DNA from: Pontibacillus halophilus JSM 076056 = DSM 19796
GTDB lineage: Bacteria > Bacillota > Bacilli > Bacillales > BH030062
Direction of reading: 5' to 3'
Assembly: GCF_000425205.1 (NCBI RefSeq)
Contig: NZ_AULI01000001.1
Location: 62,001-126,000 of the forward strand
DNA length: 64,000 nucleotides
The position numbers and the translations under genes are program-made. Below the pieces are notes generated by a model, which saw only the letters and a program-made list of their open reading frames with translations, ran no database searches and was not told where the DNA came from. Shown here piece by piece: positions 8,556 to 17,665 of this stretch (the stretch's first letter is position 1; each line of letters opens with the position of its first letter).

Positions 8556-8570
8556 CGGCTCTTCCTCCCC

Positions 8571-8669
8571 TACGTCAGGCAATCCAGCCACCGTAGCGCA
8601 ATGAACGCTTTAGGTCTGAGACTTTGCGAGCTTACCTTTCGATAAGTGTGCCTTTGTACTGAGCACGTA
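8571..8669 (-). ncRNA. Cyclic-di-GMP-I (GEMM-I) riboswitch
   Basis: Read on the minus strand, the core runs 8652-8578. GGCA is followed by CTTATC-GAAA-GGTAAG (P2 with the invariant GAAA tetraloop), CGCAAAG, CTCAGACCTAA (tetraloop receptor), a short P3 and GGTGGCTGGATTGCC. Every conserved block of GEMM-I is present in order. P1 can be extended by UACG/CGUA and UCA/UGA pairs (8669-8571). The aptamer abuts the GGGGAGGAA ribosome binding site of the SinI-like gene. No terminator lies between, so control is probably translational; ON or OFF cannot be told. Confidence 0.92.
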
Positions 8670-8702
8670 TTTTGTACCACCCCTGAACGAATTGAGGACA
8701 TA

Positions 8703-8731
8703 ATCATACGTTTTTCCTAGTGTTACACCAA
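8703..8731 (-). promoter_or_regulatory. Candidate sigma-A promoter for the riboswitch/SinI-like transcript
   Basis: TTGGTG (8731-8726), a 17-base spacer and TATGAT (8708-8703), about 35 bases before the aptamer. A second possible start uses TTCAAA (8759-8754) and TAATAT. Confidence 0.5.
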
Positions 8732-8763
8732 ATATTACCCTATTTTTATAGTTTTTGAACACC

Positions 8764-8778
8764 TTTTTTCTGAAAATT
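8764..8778. promoter_or_regulatory. CodY-like box
   Basis: TTTTTTCTGAAAATT matches 13 of 15 positions of the CodY consensus AATTTTCWGAAAATT. It lies just upstream of the promoter of the SinI-like gene. A role is inferred; AT-rich sequence can produce such matches by chance. Confidence 0.45.
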
Positions 8779-8815
8779 AACTTTTTAATCGCGCATCTAG
8801 TCTATTATACCTAAA

Positions 8816-8854
8816 CAATTCAAAGAAGCCCTAAGGTTGAACACCTAGGGCTTC
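8816..8854 (-). terminator. Terminator of the UvrD-like gene
   Basis: GAAGCCCTA / TAGGGCTTC stem (8854-8825) followed by TTTG on the minus strand. The 5' arm overlaps the stop codon. Confidence 0.75.
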
Positions 8855-11010
8855 ACTAATCCTTTAAAGCTCCAACTAATGGGACGTGTAATCTCCCTTG
8901 CTGGAAAGTACACCTCATACAACCGCTTCTTCGTATCTAAGCGCTTGATCTCCCCTTCTCCGAAGACTGGATGTCTTACTTTGTCCCCAACCGCATAAGC
9001 CGCTCCACTCGATTGTGGTCCATCGATTTGCTTAGACATCCGGATGACCTCTTTAGCCTCAGCAATTAGCTCTTCTTCCAAATCCCCAATGCGACGATAC
9101 AACTCTTCATTAATCTCGAACAAGAAGCGAGAAGGGTATTTCTTCTGACCGCGTCCGATATAGCCTTCTGATTCAGTTATATATAGCTCTTTCTCTGCAC
9201 GCGTCATCGCTACATAGGCAAGGCGACGCTCTTCTTCAAGGGCATATTCCTTCCGATCACGTAAGGAGCGTTCGTTTGGAAAGACGCCTTCTGTCATGCC
9301 AACTAGGAAGACGTAAGGATACTCTAGCCCTTTTGCGGTATGAACAGTCATTAATTTAACCGAATCCTTCTGGTCTTCTCGGTCATTCTCCGTATAGAGA
9401 GTAATCATTTGCAAGTAATACTCTAAGGTGATCTTCTCTCCATAGGATTGTTCATATTGGACGACTGAATGTTTAAGTTCCATAAGATTGTCCAACCGCT
9501 CTTGGTCCCCATCTTCACGAATATACGTTTCATAACCTGTCGCATCGAGGACTTCCTGCAGCAAGTCACTAACAGATAGTTCGTCCTTCTTCGTTTTCAC
9601 TTCTTCGATTGCTTCAATGAACTCAACCGCTTTCGTTCTTGCCAGTTTCTCATGATGAATATAAGTCTGCAACGTTTCATATAGCGTCTGGTCGTCCCGT
9701 TCGGCCATTTCACGAAGAAATTCCATTCGCTTCTTTCCCATTTGCCGCCTAGGTTCGTTCACAATGCGAGCAAAGGATAAATCATCTCCGAAGGTAATCA
9801 TTCTTAAATGAGCAAGGGCATCCTTAATTTCTTTCCGCTCGAAGAATTTAAACCCTCCATAGATGACGTAATCCATGTTCTCATGAATCAACTGCTGTTC
9901 AATGAAGCGGGATTGATAATTCGAGCGATAAAGAACAGCAATGTCTTGAAGACGCGCCCCACGTGTTCGAAGCGTGTTCATCTGCGTTGTAATCCATTTC
10001 GCTTCATCTTGCTCATTCTTCGCATGATAGTGAATGGCTTTAAGTCCTCCACTGTTCTCTGTAAACATAGACTTTTCCACTCTCATCTTATTGTGTTGAA
10101 TAAGGTCATTTCCGACAGACAAAATCTCTGGAGTGGAGCGGTAATTCTGGTTAAGGAAAATGGTCTGGCTATTTGGGAACCATTGGTCAAACTGAACGAT
10201 GTATTTCGGGTCAGCCCCACGCCACTCATAAATCGTCTGGTCAGGGTCTCCTACAACAAATAGATTACCGTGGTAGTTACTGAGCATCTTAACGAGCTGG
10301 AATTGCTTGCCGTTACTGTCCTGGAACTCATCCACTTGAATATAGTGAAGTCGTTCCTGCCATTTCGCCAATACCTTCTCATACTCTTTAAATAGTACGA
10401 ATGTGAAATTGATTAGGTCATCAAAGTCAAGCCCATACACTCGTCTTTGCTTCTTTAAATAGAGCTTGATAATCTTCCGTTCTTCATCATTTATGCCAGA
10501 CACATCAACGGCTCTTTCCCGGTCAATTAACTCATACACATACTGCTCGTCTGCCTTCATTTCTCCAATCTTCTTAAGGACGGTGTTAAAACTTCGGTCG
10601 TTTACCTTTAACCCAAGCTCTTCATAGATTTCACGTAAGATTGTTTTCTGGTCTTCCGTATCTAGAATAAGAAAATTCTTAGGGTAGAACAGATGATGAA
10701 TATCTTCTCGCAGCACCCGAACGCAAAATCCATGATAGGTAGAGATATAGCCGGTATCTCGCTCTCCCCCAATAAGTTTCTTAACGCGTCTCCTCATCTC
10801 TTGTGCAGACTTGTTCGTAAACGTGACGCACAACAGGTTCGATGGCTCAATGCCAAGATACTCAACCAAATAGGCATACCGATGAGTTAAAGCCCTCGTC
10901 TTTCCAGAGCCAGCCCCTGCAATCACACGGACTGCTCCCTCTGTTGTCTCTACAGCCAACCTCTGCATCTCATTTAACCCACCCAATATGGGATCATTAT
11001 GTTGATACAT
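8845..11010 (-). CDS. UvrD/PcrA-family SF1 DNA helicase
   Basis: 721 residues, an ATP-dependent 3'-5' SF1A helicase. Motif I GAGSGKT is at about 32-38. Later come the DEFQD Walker B (about 225-230), GDPDQTIYEWRGA, QNYRST, VHTAKGLEYPYVFLVGM and the VAMTRAE motif VI. The C-terminus HPVFGEGEI...VYFPAREI resembles the Tudor-like tail with which PcrA contacts RNA polymerase. Because it is not linked to pcrB or ligA and is shorter than usual, I read it as a paralog (B. subtilis YjcD-like) and not as PcrA itself. The second of two adjacent ATG codons (11010) has better spacing from GGAGG. Probably works in repair or in clearing replication-transcription conflicts. Confidence 0.88.
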   Translation of the reverse strand: MYQHNDPILGGLNEMQRLAVETTEGAVRVIAGAGSGKTRALTHRYAYLVEYLGIEPSNLLCVTFTNKSAQEMRRRVKKLIGGERDTGYISTYHGFCVRVLREDIHHLFYPKNFLILDTEDQKTILREIYEELGLKVNDRSFNTVLKKIGEMKADEQYVYELIDRERAVDVSGINDEERKIIKLYLKKQRRVYGLDFDDLINFTFVLFKEYEKVLAKWQERLHYIQVDEFQDSNGKQFQLVKMLSNYHGNLFVVGDPDQTIYEWRGADPKYIVQFDQWFPNSQTIFLNQNYRSTPEILSVGNDLIQHNKMRVEKSMFTENSGGLKAIHYHAKNEQDEAKWITTQMNTLRTRGARLQDIAVLYRSNYQSRFIEQQLIHENMDYVIYGGFKFFERKEIKDALAHLRMITFGDDLSFARIVNEPRRQMGKKRMEFLREMAERDDQTLYETLQTYIHHEKLARTKAVEFIEAIEEVKTKKDELSVSDLLQEVLDATGYETYIREDGDQERLDNLMELKHSVVQYEQSYGEKITLEYYLQMITLYTENDREDQKDSVKLMTVHTAKGLEYPYVFLVGMTEGVFPNERSLRDRKEYALEEERRLAYVAMTRAEKELYITESEGYIGRGQKKYPSRFLFEINEELYRRIGDLEEELIAEAKEVIRMSKQIDGPQSSGAAYAVGDKVRHPVFGEGEIKRLDTKKRLYEVYFPAREITRPISWSFKGLVKP

Positions 11011-11098
11011 CATTTACCTCCGAATTCGAACATGTGTTTGTCTTTAGTTTATCACAGGTTGATGGATGGAGCGAATGGAACCTTCCACCATTTGTCCG

Positions 11099-11299
11099 TT
11101 ACGACGCGTCATGAGCGTATCGATTCGCTTTCTTCTCTTTTATGAATTCATACAATCCTGCACATCCAATCGCAAGTGGTCCGATTCCTAATAATAACGT
11201 AAGAACCCCCCACCAAAATCCGGTGTACATCCCTTGTAAGCATAAGCTGAATATTCCTGAAGCTACTAGATAAATAGATGCGAGTCCTTTGTGGTACAT
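11099..11299 (-). CDS. Small membrane protein, two predicted transmembrane helices
   Basis: 66 residues. Two hydrophobic segments (about 8-24 and 28-51: IYLVASGIFSLCLQGMY and FWWGVLTLLLGIGPLAIG) are followed by a charged tail EFIKEKKANRYAHD. A good AAGGAGAG ribosome binding site precedes ATG 11299, which is the main reason to accept it as real. It lies upstream of, and reads toward, the helicase gene with no clear terminator between, so the two may be cotranscribed. I do not recognise the family and see no functional motif. Confidence 0.65.
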   Translation of the reverse strand: MYHKGLASIYLVASGIFSLCLQGMYTGFWWGVLTLLLGIGPLAIGCAGLYEFIKEKKANRYAHDAS

Positions 11300-11329
11300 G
11301 AGATCTCTCCTTAGATTGTATAGGTATGC

Positions 11330-11363
11330 CTAGGTCAAGCATGTAGCAAATGCTTGAGCCTAG
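11330..11363. other. Strong hairpin upstream of the small membrane protein gene
   Basis: CTAGGtCAAGCAT and ATGCTTGagCCTAG arms with a 7-base loop. No T-run on either strand, so it is not an ordinary terminator; it could be an operator or an mRNA 5' structure. The rest of 11300-11520 shows only a short AATCCTT/AAGGATT inverted repeat near 11451-11475. Confidence 0.4.
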
Positions 11364-11523
11364 TTAATTGGTGAATCCTTAGAATCGCATAAACTGAATA
11401 ATTCCCATAAAGGTTGACATAGTCGAGTATCACTTGTGTTGATAGTCTTTGAATCCTTTGGTACACCTAAGGATTTGTGTTATCTCCTGTTCTTTTCATA
11501 GGAATAGGTCCGTTCTAAGATTA

Positions 11524-11653
11524 GGCGGGGGTGATGGGGGACTGCGAGACTCCCATGGGAGCAAGAGCCTAGGGGAGGCCCCGCAGGGAGTGCAACGACT
11601 GAGGAGACTTCCCAGCTCCCCATAGGAAAGCGAGTAGTCCCCCACCATCCCCA
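11524..11653 (+). repeat. Long imperfect-palindrome intergenic repeat, copy 1
   Basis: GC-rich unit with outer arms GGGGTGATGGGGGACT and AGTCCCCCACCATCCCC. The core includes GACTCCCATGGGAGC, AGAGCCTAGGGGAGGCCCC, GCAACGACTGAGGAGACTT and GGAAAGCGAGT. The reverse complement of the same unit is at 55391-55513. The outer arms differ between copies but stay complementary within each copy, which indicates selection on secondary structure. An open frame of 65 codons across it (11480-11677) is not considered coding. Confidence 0.85.
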
Positions 11654-11695
11654 CACCCTTGTACATTGACGGACCAAGCCAATTTGGAGCTATGT

Positions 11696-11728
11696 AAAAA
11701 AGGCCTTGGGAGATCCCAAAGCCTTTTA
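11696..11728 (-). terminator. Terminator of ampS
   Basis: On the minus strand AAGGC-TTTGGGA / TCCCAA-GGCCTT followed by a T6 run, just after the aminopeptidase stop. Confidence 0.85.
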
Positions 11729-11740
11729 CTTAACGTTCAA

Positions 11741-12979
11741 TCAGTCAAAGTCAATGGCCCATTCACCATTACGGAAAACAGGTACAGTTGACCCATCTGC
11801 TAGTTCACCATCAATAGCTAAATCAGCAGAGCCCATCATGAAGTCAACGTGAACAAGACTGTTGTTTACCCCATTCTTGTCCAACTGCTCATCATCCATA
11901 TCCGCTCCACCTTTAATCGTACTTGGGTACCCTTTCCCAAGCGCAAGGTGACACGATGCGTTCTCATCATAAAGCGTGTTGTAGAAGATTACACCACTTT
12001 GGGAGATTGGTGAGCTATGAGGTACAATAGCCAGTTCCCCTAATCGGCGTGCGCCTTCATCCATGTCCAATAGATTTTGCAAAGCTTCTTCTCCTTGTTC
12101 TGCGGAGAAATCTACGACCTTGCCGTTCTCAAATGTGAAGGAGAAGTTGTCGATTAAGTTGCCGCCGTAGCTTAATGGCTTCTTACTTGCGACGGTTCCA
12201 TTAACTCCGTATTTATGTGGAACTGTGAATACTTCTTCTGTTGGGATATTTGGATTGAACGTTTGTCCCTTCGTCGTCTCAGAGGAACCGCCTTTCCAAA
12301 TGTGTCCTTCTGGCAATTCAACTTCCAAGTTCGTACCTTCAGATTTATAGATTAATTTCTTGAACTGTTTCTTGTTCATAAAGGCGCGTGCTTGTGCGAG
12401 TACATCGTTGTGCTCGTTCCACGCTTCAATTGGGTCTTCCTTCGCTACACGGGTGATTGTAAAGATTTGCTCCCACAGCTTAGCAACCGCTTCCTCTTTA
12501 GAAGATTCCGGGAATACTTTTTGCGCCCATTCTTCATTAGGAATCGCGACGATGGACCATGGAATATGGTCGTTCATTGTATACTGACGGAATTCCTTCA
12601 TCGCTTCTGCAGATGCTTTATTAGCAACTTGAATACGCTTTGCTTCAATCCCGTTCAGCAAGTCTGGATTCTCAGCACGAATGGATAGCACAGCAGCTCC
12701 ACCTTTAGCAAAGGAATTGAGCTTGTCCACTTGCCACTGCGGAACCTCCTCCAACTCTTCCATTGGAGCATGTTCAAATTTCATACGACGGAGCGCATCA
12801 TCCGTCCAATTGACATGTACGTTCTTCGCACCGCGTTCATAAGCTTTCTTCGCAACAATACGTGCGAACTCTGCACCGTCTACAGGGGCATTGAGCATAA
12901 GAGCTTGACCTTCTTGAAGATTGACACCTGTTTCAATTGCTAAATCTGCATATTTTTCTAAATGAGTTGTATGAGACAT
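11741..12979 (-). CDS. ampS: Aminopeptidase T, M29 family metallopeptidase
   Basis: 412 residues, full length for M29 aminopeptidases (AmpS/AmpT/PepS), which are cobalt- or zinc-dependent cytosolic exopeptidases that remove N-terminal residues from peptides. Likely metal ligands are visible: Glu in SEGTNLEVELPEG, Glu in PTEEVFTVPHK, His in SCHLALG, and His and Asp in NNSLVHVDFMMGS. The ATG at 12979 follows AGGAGGAACAACGT. Single gene with its own terminator, divergent from the catalase gene at 13172. No sign of regulation in the 190-base divergent region that I can name. Confidence 0.93.
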   Translation of the reverse strand: MSHTTHLEKYADLAIETGVNLQEGQALMLNAPVDGAEFARIVAKKAYERGAKNVHVNWTDDALRRMKFEHAPMEELEEVPQWQVDKLNSFAKGGAAVLSIRAENPDLLNGIEAKRIQVANKASAEAMKEFRQYTMNDHIPWSIVAIPNEEWAQKVFPESSKEEAVAKLWEQIFTITRVAKEDPIEAWNEHNDVLAQARAFMNKKQFKKLIYKSEGTNLEVELPEGHIWKGGSSETTKGQTFNPNIPTEEVFTVPHKYGVNGTVASKKPLSYGGNLIDNFSFTFENGKVVDFSAEQGEEALQNLLDMDEGARRLGELAIVPHSSPISQSGVIFYNTLYDENASCHLALGKGYPSTIKGGADMDDEQLDKNGVNNSLVHVDFMMGSADLAIDGELADGSTVPVFRNGEWAIDFD

Positions 12980-13171
12980 ACGTTGTTCCTCCTTTATCTT
13001 ATTGGTACTTACCTCCTACTATAGCAAAATGAGGAGAGTCTTGTAAGCGTTCCACCTTCCATGATTTGCTTTTGCCCTTTTCCATCCAATATTCATCCTG
13101 ATTTTCCATGTATACCTTTTTCTGTTTACTCCAAACTATCCTTGTAAAGTTTACTAAAAGGAGCGAATGTA

Positions 13172-14869
13172 GTGAAGAAGAACGAGCATGAGCACGGGAC
13201 GCATGTAGAGGGTGCTGGGGGCGAAATGGACCAGCGTTTTACAGAAGGAGAAAGCGAAGAAACATTAACAACGAGTCAAGGTCATCCTGTTCGGAATAAC
13301 CAACAAACACGTACAGTTGGCAAGCGTGGACCTGCAACGCTTGAAAACTATGAGTTCATCGAGAAAATCTCTCATTTCGACCGGGAGCGTGTGCCAGAGC
13401 GCGTTGTTCACGCACGAGGAACTGGAGCTCATGGCTACTTTGAGACGTATGGAAAAGCAGGTGATGAGCCAGTTGAGAACTATACACGTGCTAAAGTCTT
13501 CTCAGGTGAGGGCAAAAAGACGCCTGTTCTTGTCCGCTTCTCAACGGTCATTCATGGAAAGGACTCTCCCGAGACATTACGCGATCCTCGAGGGTTTGCA
13601 GTCAAGTTCTATACAGAAGATGGAAACTGGGATTTGGTCGGCAATAACCTGAAAGTGTTCTTCATCCGTGATGCCATTAAGTTTCCGGATTTGATCCATG
13701 CGCTGAAGCCAGACCCGGTGACGAATATTCAGGACAACCGTCGCATATTCGATTTTATGAGTCATACGCCGGAAGCTATGCATATGCTGACGTTCCTTTA
13801 TTCTCCTTGGGGAATTCCGGCCAATTATCGACTTATGCAAGGGTCAGGTGTGAATACGTATAAATGGGTGAACGAGCACGGCGATGCTTGGCTCGTTAAA
13901 TATCACTGGGAACCTGTTCAAGGGATTAAGAACTTGACCCAAGAAGAAGCAGACGAACTACAAGGGAAGAATTTCAGCCACGCGACGCAAGATTTGTATG
14001 AGTCCATCGAGGAAGGAAATTATCCCGAGTGGGAGCTTTGTGTGCAGTTAATGGAAGATGGCGAGCATAAAGAACTTGATTTCGATCCGTTGGATGATAC
14101 GAAGCTGTGGCCTGAAGAGCAGTTCCCGTTCTTGAAAGTTGGCAGAATGGTCCTGAATAAAAATCCAGAAAACCACTTTGCAGAAATTGAACAAGCTGCA
14201 TTTGGTACTGGAGTCCTTGTGGATGGTATGGATTTCTCGGATGACAAGATGTTACAAGGGCGTACGTTCTCTTATTCAGACACCCAACGCTACCGAATTG
14301 GGGCTAACTATTTGCAGCTGCCAACGAACTCACCGAAGAAACATGTAGCGACGAATCAGCGCGATGGAAATATGACATACCACGTAGATCAAGGACCGAA
14401 TCAGAATCCGCACGTTAACTATGAGCCTTCTTCTTACAATGGACTTGAAGAGTCAGAGCAAGTTGTAGACTACCACCAACCTTACGTAGAAGGTAAGCTA
14501 CAACGCTCAGAAATTGACCGAACAAACGATTATAAACAAGCGGGTGAACGTTACCGAACCTTTGAGGACTGGGAGCGGAACGACTTGATCACTAATTTAG
14601 TAAACTCCTTGAAACCTTGTACTCCGGAAATTCAGCACAAAATGGTTGAGATGTTCTGGAAGTGTGACGCGGACTACGGACGACGTGTTGGCGAAGGGCT
14701 CGGAATGAAATTCAAGGAAGATGGTACTGTCGATACGGAGTTTGCTGCTGAAATTACCCCGACGAAAGGGAAGCTCCCTGGTTCTGTTGGTTCTCCAGCT
14801 GGTAAAACGGAAGCAGCCGATGCTGTTCAAGAAGCAGAGGATAAAGGACACGACGCCAAGCCTTATTAA
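13172..14869 (+). CDS. Heme catalase, KatX-like
   Basis: 565 residues, monofunctional heme catalase converting hydrogen peroxide to water and oxygen. The distal His80 (RVVHARG) and Asn in [12 protein letters not shown] (about 158) are present. So is the proximal heme-ligand tyrosine in the [12 protein letters not shown] box. Longer than KatA: it has an acidic N-terminal extension (about 1-35) and a charged C-terminal tail ending DKGHDAKPY. The arrangement resembles B. subtilis KatX, the forespore catalase, but its promoter was not recognisable as sigma-F or sigma-B. Start is GTG 13172 behind AAAGGAG. No PerR box seen, in contrast to the second catalase. Confidence 0.92.
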   Translation: MKKNEHEHGTHVEGAGGEMDQRFTEGESEETLTTSQGHPVRNNQQTRTVGKRGPATLENYEFIEKISHFDRERVPERVVHARGTGAHGYFETYGKAGDEPVENYTRAKVFSGEGKKTPVLVRFSTVIHGKDSPETLRDPRGFAVKFYTEDGNWDLVGNNLKVFFIRDAIKFPDLIHALKPDPVTNIQDNRRIFDFMSHTPEAMHMLTFLYSPWGIPANYRLMQGSGVNTYKWVNEHGDAWLVKYHWEPVQGIKNLTQEEADELQGKNFSHATQDLYESIEEGNYPEWELCVQLMEDGEHKELDFDPLDDTKLWPEEQFPFLKVGRMVLNKNPENHFAEIEQAAFGTGVLVDGMDFSDDKMLQGRTFSYSDTQRYRIGANYLQLPTNSPKKHVATNQRDGNMTYHVDQGPNQNPHVNYEPSSYNGLEESEQVVDYHQPYVEGKLQRSEIDRTNDYKQAGERYRTFEDWERNDLITNLVNSLKPCTPEIQHKMVEMFWKCDADYGRRVGEGLGMKFKEDGTVDTEFAAEITPTKGKLPGSVGSPAGKTEAADAVQEAEDKGHDAKPY

Positions 14870-15017
14870 AATGTTGAACCTAAGATTTTGGAAAGTATAG
14901 GTCGTATTTCGGAAATGTTCGAGAACAATTCAGAAGCAGACCTCCTTACTTCGGATAGAATGAATTGAGTTTCGGAACACACCCAACACGCCTCTCTCCA
15001 CCACTATCCAATACGTA

Positions 15018-15059
15018 AACCGAGGGAACTCTTACACCACAAGAGTTCCCTCGGTTTTT
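15018..15059 (+). terminator. Terminator after the KatX-like gene
   Basis: AACCGAGGGAACTCTT / AAGAGTTCCCTCGGTT long perfect stem followed by T-run. The 14870-15017 stretch before it shows nothing else I can name. Confidence 0.9.
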
Positions 15060-15113
15060 GCTGTTTCACACAAACGATAACCTCTTTTTCTTTAAAATAG
15101 TTATAAATAAGTA

Positions 15114-15149
15114 TTGACTATAATTTATATTAGATTATAATAATTATTG
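15114..15149 (+). promoter_or_regulatory. katA promoter with PerR box
   Basis: TTGACT (15114-15119), 16-base spacer, TATAAT (15136-15141). The -10 is overlapped by TTATAATAATTATTG (15135-15149), which matches 13 of the 14 defined positions or nearly so of the PerR consensus TTATAATNATTATAA. PerR bound here would block transcription until peroxide oxidises it. Confidence 0.88.
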
Positions 15150-15238
15150 TTAACAACGCGCTATTGCGCCTTTATTACTCTTCAATCGAACAAGATTTAT
15201 ATAGAAGTCATACTAATTATTTTAAAGGAGAATGCTCA

Positions 15239-16702
15239 ATGAATCCCTATTTAACAACGAATCAAGGTGTACCTGTACATAACAACCAGGAATCTCGCAC
15301 CGCTGGACAACGTGGTCCCACTCTAATCGAGGATTATCACTTAATTGAGAAGATTGCACACTTCGATCGTGAACGCATTCCAGAACGTGTGGTACACGCA
15401 CGTGGGTCAGGTGCTTATGGAACGTTTACGCTTCATAACTCGATGAGAAAATATACGAAAGCTGGCTTCCTTCAAGAAGAAGGAAAGCAAACCAAAGTAT
15501 TCGTCCGCTTCTCAACAGTCATCCATCCGAAAGGTTCACCAGAAACAGCACGTGACCCTCGAGGATTTGCCGTTAAGTTCTACACAGAAGAAGGAAATTA
15601 TGACATCGTAGGGAACCACCTTCCCGTATTCTTCATCCGTGATGCGATTAAATTCCCAGATATGGTTCATTCCTTAAAGCCTGCACCTGACACGAACATT
15701 CAGGACCCTAATCGGTACTGGGACTTTATGACACTTTCACCAGAGTCAACACACATGATGACTTGGTTATTCTCAGATTACGGAATCCCTGCAAACTACC
15801 GCCAGATGGAGGGATTCGGCGTACACACGTTCAAATGGGTAAACCACTACGGCAACGTAACTTACGTGAAGTACCATTGGAAGCCTAAGCAAGGTGTTCG
15901 CAACTTAAGCGCTGACGAAGCTGCCGAGGTACAAAAACATGATTTCAATCATGCTACACGTGACCTATACGACCATATTGAAAATGGCAATTACCCAGAA
16001 TGGGACCTTTATGTTCAAATGATGAACCCTGCTGATTATGACGAGCTATCCTACGATCCATTAGACCCAACAAAGGTATGGAATGAGGATGATTATCCAC
16101 TAATAAAAGTAGGTACGATGGAATTGAACGAAAACCCGGACAACTTTTTCGCACACACAGAACAAGCAGCCTTTTCTCCAAGCGCCACCGTTCCTGGGAT
16201 TGAGCCGTCTGAAGATAAACTCTTGCAGGGACGTCTATTCTCATACCCAGACACCCAACGTTACCGACTGGGTGCGAACTATACGCAGCTACCTGTAAAC
16301 TGCCCATTTGCACAAGTGTCGAACAACCAGCGTGATGGTTCTATGCAGTTCAATCAACAAACGTCTCCAGTAAACTACGAACCAAATCGCTATGAGAACG
16401 AGCCGAAAGAAGCAAAAGATGAGCAGTACAGCATAAGTGAAACTCCGCTTGAAGGATATGCCACGAAGAAGAAAATTGAGAAGGCGAACGACTTTACACA
16501 AGCTGGTGAGCGTTACCGCAGTTTCACGAAGGAAGAGCAAGATAACCTGATTGCCAATATCGTAAATGACCTACAAGGAGTTGATGAGAAGACGGTTCTT
16601 CTTGCCATTTGCAACTTCTACCGCGCAGACGAAACCTATGGAACTCGACTTGCTGAGGCGTTAAACGTAGATATCACACCTTATGTAGGTGGATTGAAGT
16701 AA
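15239..16702 (+). CDS. katA: Vegetative heme catalase
   Basis: 487 residues from ATG 15239 (AAAGGAG upstream); the longer frame from 15164 would start inside the leader and adds no homologous sequence. Small-subunit catalase with distal His53 (VVHARG), Asn126 (VGNHLPVFFIRD) and the RLFSYPDTQRYR proximal tyrosine box. Length agrees with B. subtilis KatA (about 483). It removes hydrogen peroxide in growing cells. A PerR box overlaps the -10 element. Ferrochelatase follows after 21 bases with no terminator, so peroxide should induce enzyme and heme-making capacity together. Confidence 0.95.
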   Translation: MNPYLTTNQGVPVHNNQESRTAGQRGPTLIEDYHLIEKIAHFDRERIPERVVHARGSGAYGTFTLHNSMRKYTKAGFLQEEGKQTKVFVRFSTVIHPKGSPETARDPRGFAVKFYTEEGNYDIVGNHLPVFFIRDAIKFPDMVHSLKPAPDTNIQDPNRYWDFMTLSPESTHMMTWLFSDYGIPANYRQMEGFGVHTFKWVNHYGNVTYVKYHWKPKQGVRNLSADEAAEVQKHDFNHATRDLYDHIENGNYPEWDLYVQMMNPADYDELSYDPLDPTKVWNEDDYPLIKVGTMELNENPDNFFAHTEQAAFSPSATVPGIEPSEDKLLQGRLFSYPDTQRYRLGANYTQLPVNCPFAQVSNNQRDGSMQFNQQTSPVNYEPNRYENEPKEAKDEQYSISETPLEGYATKKKIEKANDFTQAGERYRSFTKEEQDNLIANIVNDLQGVDEKTVLLAICNFYRADETYGTRLAEALNVDITPYVGGLK

Positions 16703-16723
16703 AACAACTTGAGGTGACATTCT

Positions 16724-17665
16724 ATGGCTAAGAAAATGAAAGGTCTGCTCGTGATGGCGTACGGTACGCCCTATCACGAGGATGACCTCATTCCCTACTA
16801 CACGCACATTCGTAAAGGACGCGTGCCTACAGATGAGATGATTGAAGATTTGCGAAGTCGTTATGAGGCAATTGGAGGCATTTCTCCACTTGCACGAATA
16901 ACCAATGAGCAAGCAGAAGCACTCCTAAACAAACTGAACGAAACAGAAGACGATTACGAATATAAGCTCTATCTAGGTCTGAAGCACATCGCCCCCTTTG
17001 TAGAGGATGCCGTGGCGCAAATGAAGGAAGACGGCATTGAGGAAGCTGTTAGTATCGTACTAGCCCCGCATTATTCTACGTTCAGTATCAAGAGTTATAA
17101 TGGGCGTGCGCAGGCTGAAACAACGCGTATTAACGGACCACGAATTACGTCTGTTGAGAGTTGGTACGATGCGCCTTTATTTATTCAATATTGGAGTCAG
17201 CACCTTGAGCACGCTTATAAACGGAAGACAGAAAGAGAACAACAACAGACGATTGTAATCTTCTCAGCGCATAGCCTGCCTGAGAAAATACTTAAGCACG
17301 GAGACCCCTATCAAGAGCAACTTGAGACGACAGCTCGATTGATGGCGGAAGCAGCTTCCATCCCAAATTACACAATCGGTTGGCAAAGTGAAGGAAATAC
17401 GGGAGAACCATGGCTCGGACCTGATGTGCAAGATTTAACGGAAGACCTCTATGAACAAGGATATCGTCACTTTATCTATGCACCAGTCGGCTTTGTGTCG
17501 GATCATCTAGAGGTGCTTTACGACAACGATTATGAATGTAAAGTCGTAACAGACCGTCTTGGTGCCACATACGAACGTCCCCCTATGCCCAACACAGATC
17601 CTTTATTTATTGCTATGCTTTCAGACGTTGTGCTCCAAACGCAAGCAAGAGGGAATGACTCATGA
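16724..17665 (+). CDS. cpfC: Coproporphyrin III ferrochelatase
   Basis: 313 residues. Inserts ferrous iron into coproporphyrin III in the coproporphyrin-dependent heme pathway of Gram-positives (the protein formerly called HemH). Key residues fall at the same positions as in the B. subtilis enzyme: Tyr13 (MAYGTP), His183 (SAHSLPEKI) and Glu263 ([11 protein letters not shown]). GAGGTG precedes ATG 16724. It is directly downstream of katA, separated from the usual hemEHY neighbours, which implies a dedicated heme supply for catalase or a second copy in this genome. The last codons overlap a small cysteine-rich reading frame. Confidence 0.95.
   Translation: MAKKMKGLLVMAYGTPYHEDDLIPYYTHIRKGRVPTDEMIEDLRSRYEAIGGISPLARITNEQAEALLNKLNETEDDYEYKLYLGLKHIAPFVEDAVAQMKEDGIEEAVSIVLAPHYSTFSIKSYNGRAQAETTRINGPRITSVESWYDAPLFIQYWSQHLEHAYKRKTEREQQQTIVIFSAHSLPEKILKHGDPYQEQLETTARLMAEAASIPNYTIGWQSEGNTGEPWLGPDVQDLTEDLYEQGYRHFIYAPVGFVSDHLEVLYDNDYECKVVTDRLGATYERPPMPNTDPLFIAMLSDVVLQTQARGNDS

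Noticed and set aside
9808-10263. 151-codon plus-strand frame inside the helicase gene
   Set aside because: Antisense shadow of a clearly coding helicase region without a start signal.
11480-11677. 65-codon minus-strand frame in the GC-rich intergenic repeat
   Set aside because: Open only because the repeat is GC-rich; Pro/Gly/Trp/Ser composition and position in a palindromic repeat argue against coding.
15100-15134. Second PerR-like site upstream of the katA -35 (TTATAAATAAGTATT and TATAATTTATATTA)
   Set aside because: Only about 10 of 15 positions fit, which is expected by chance in such AT-rich DNA; the site overlapping the -10 is far better.
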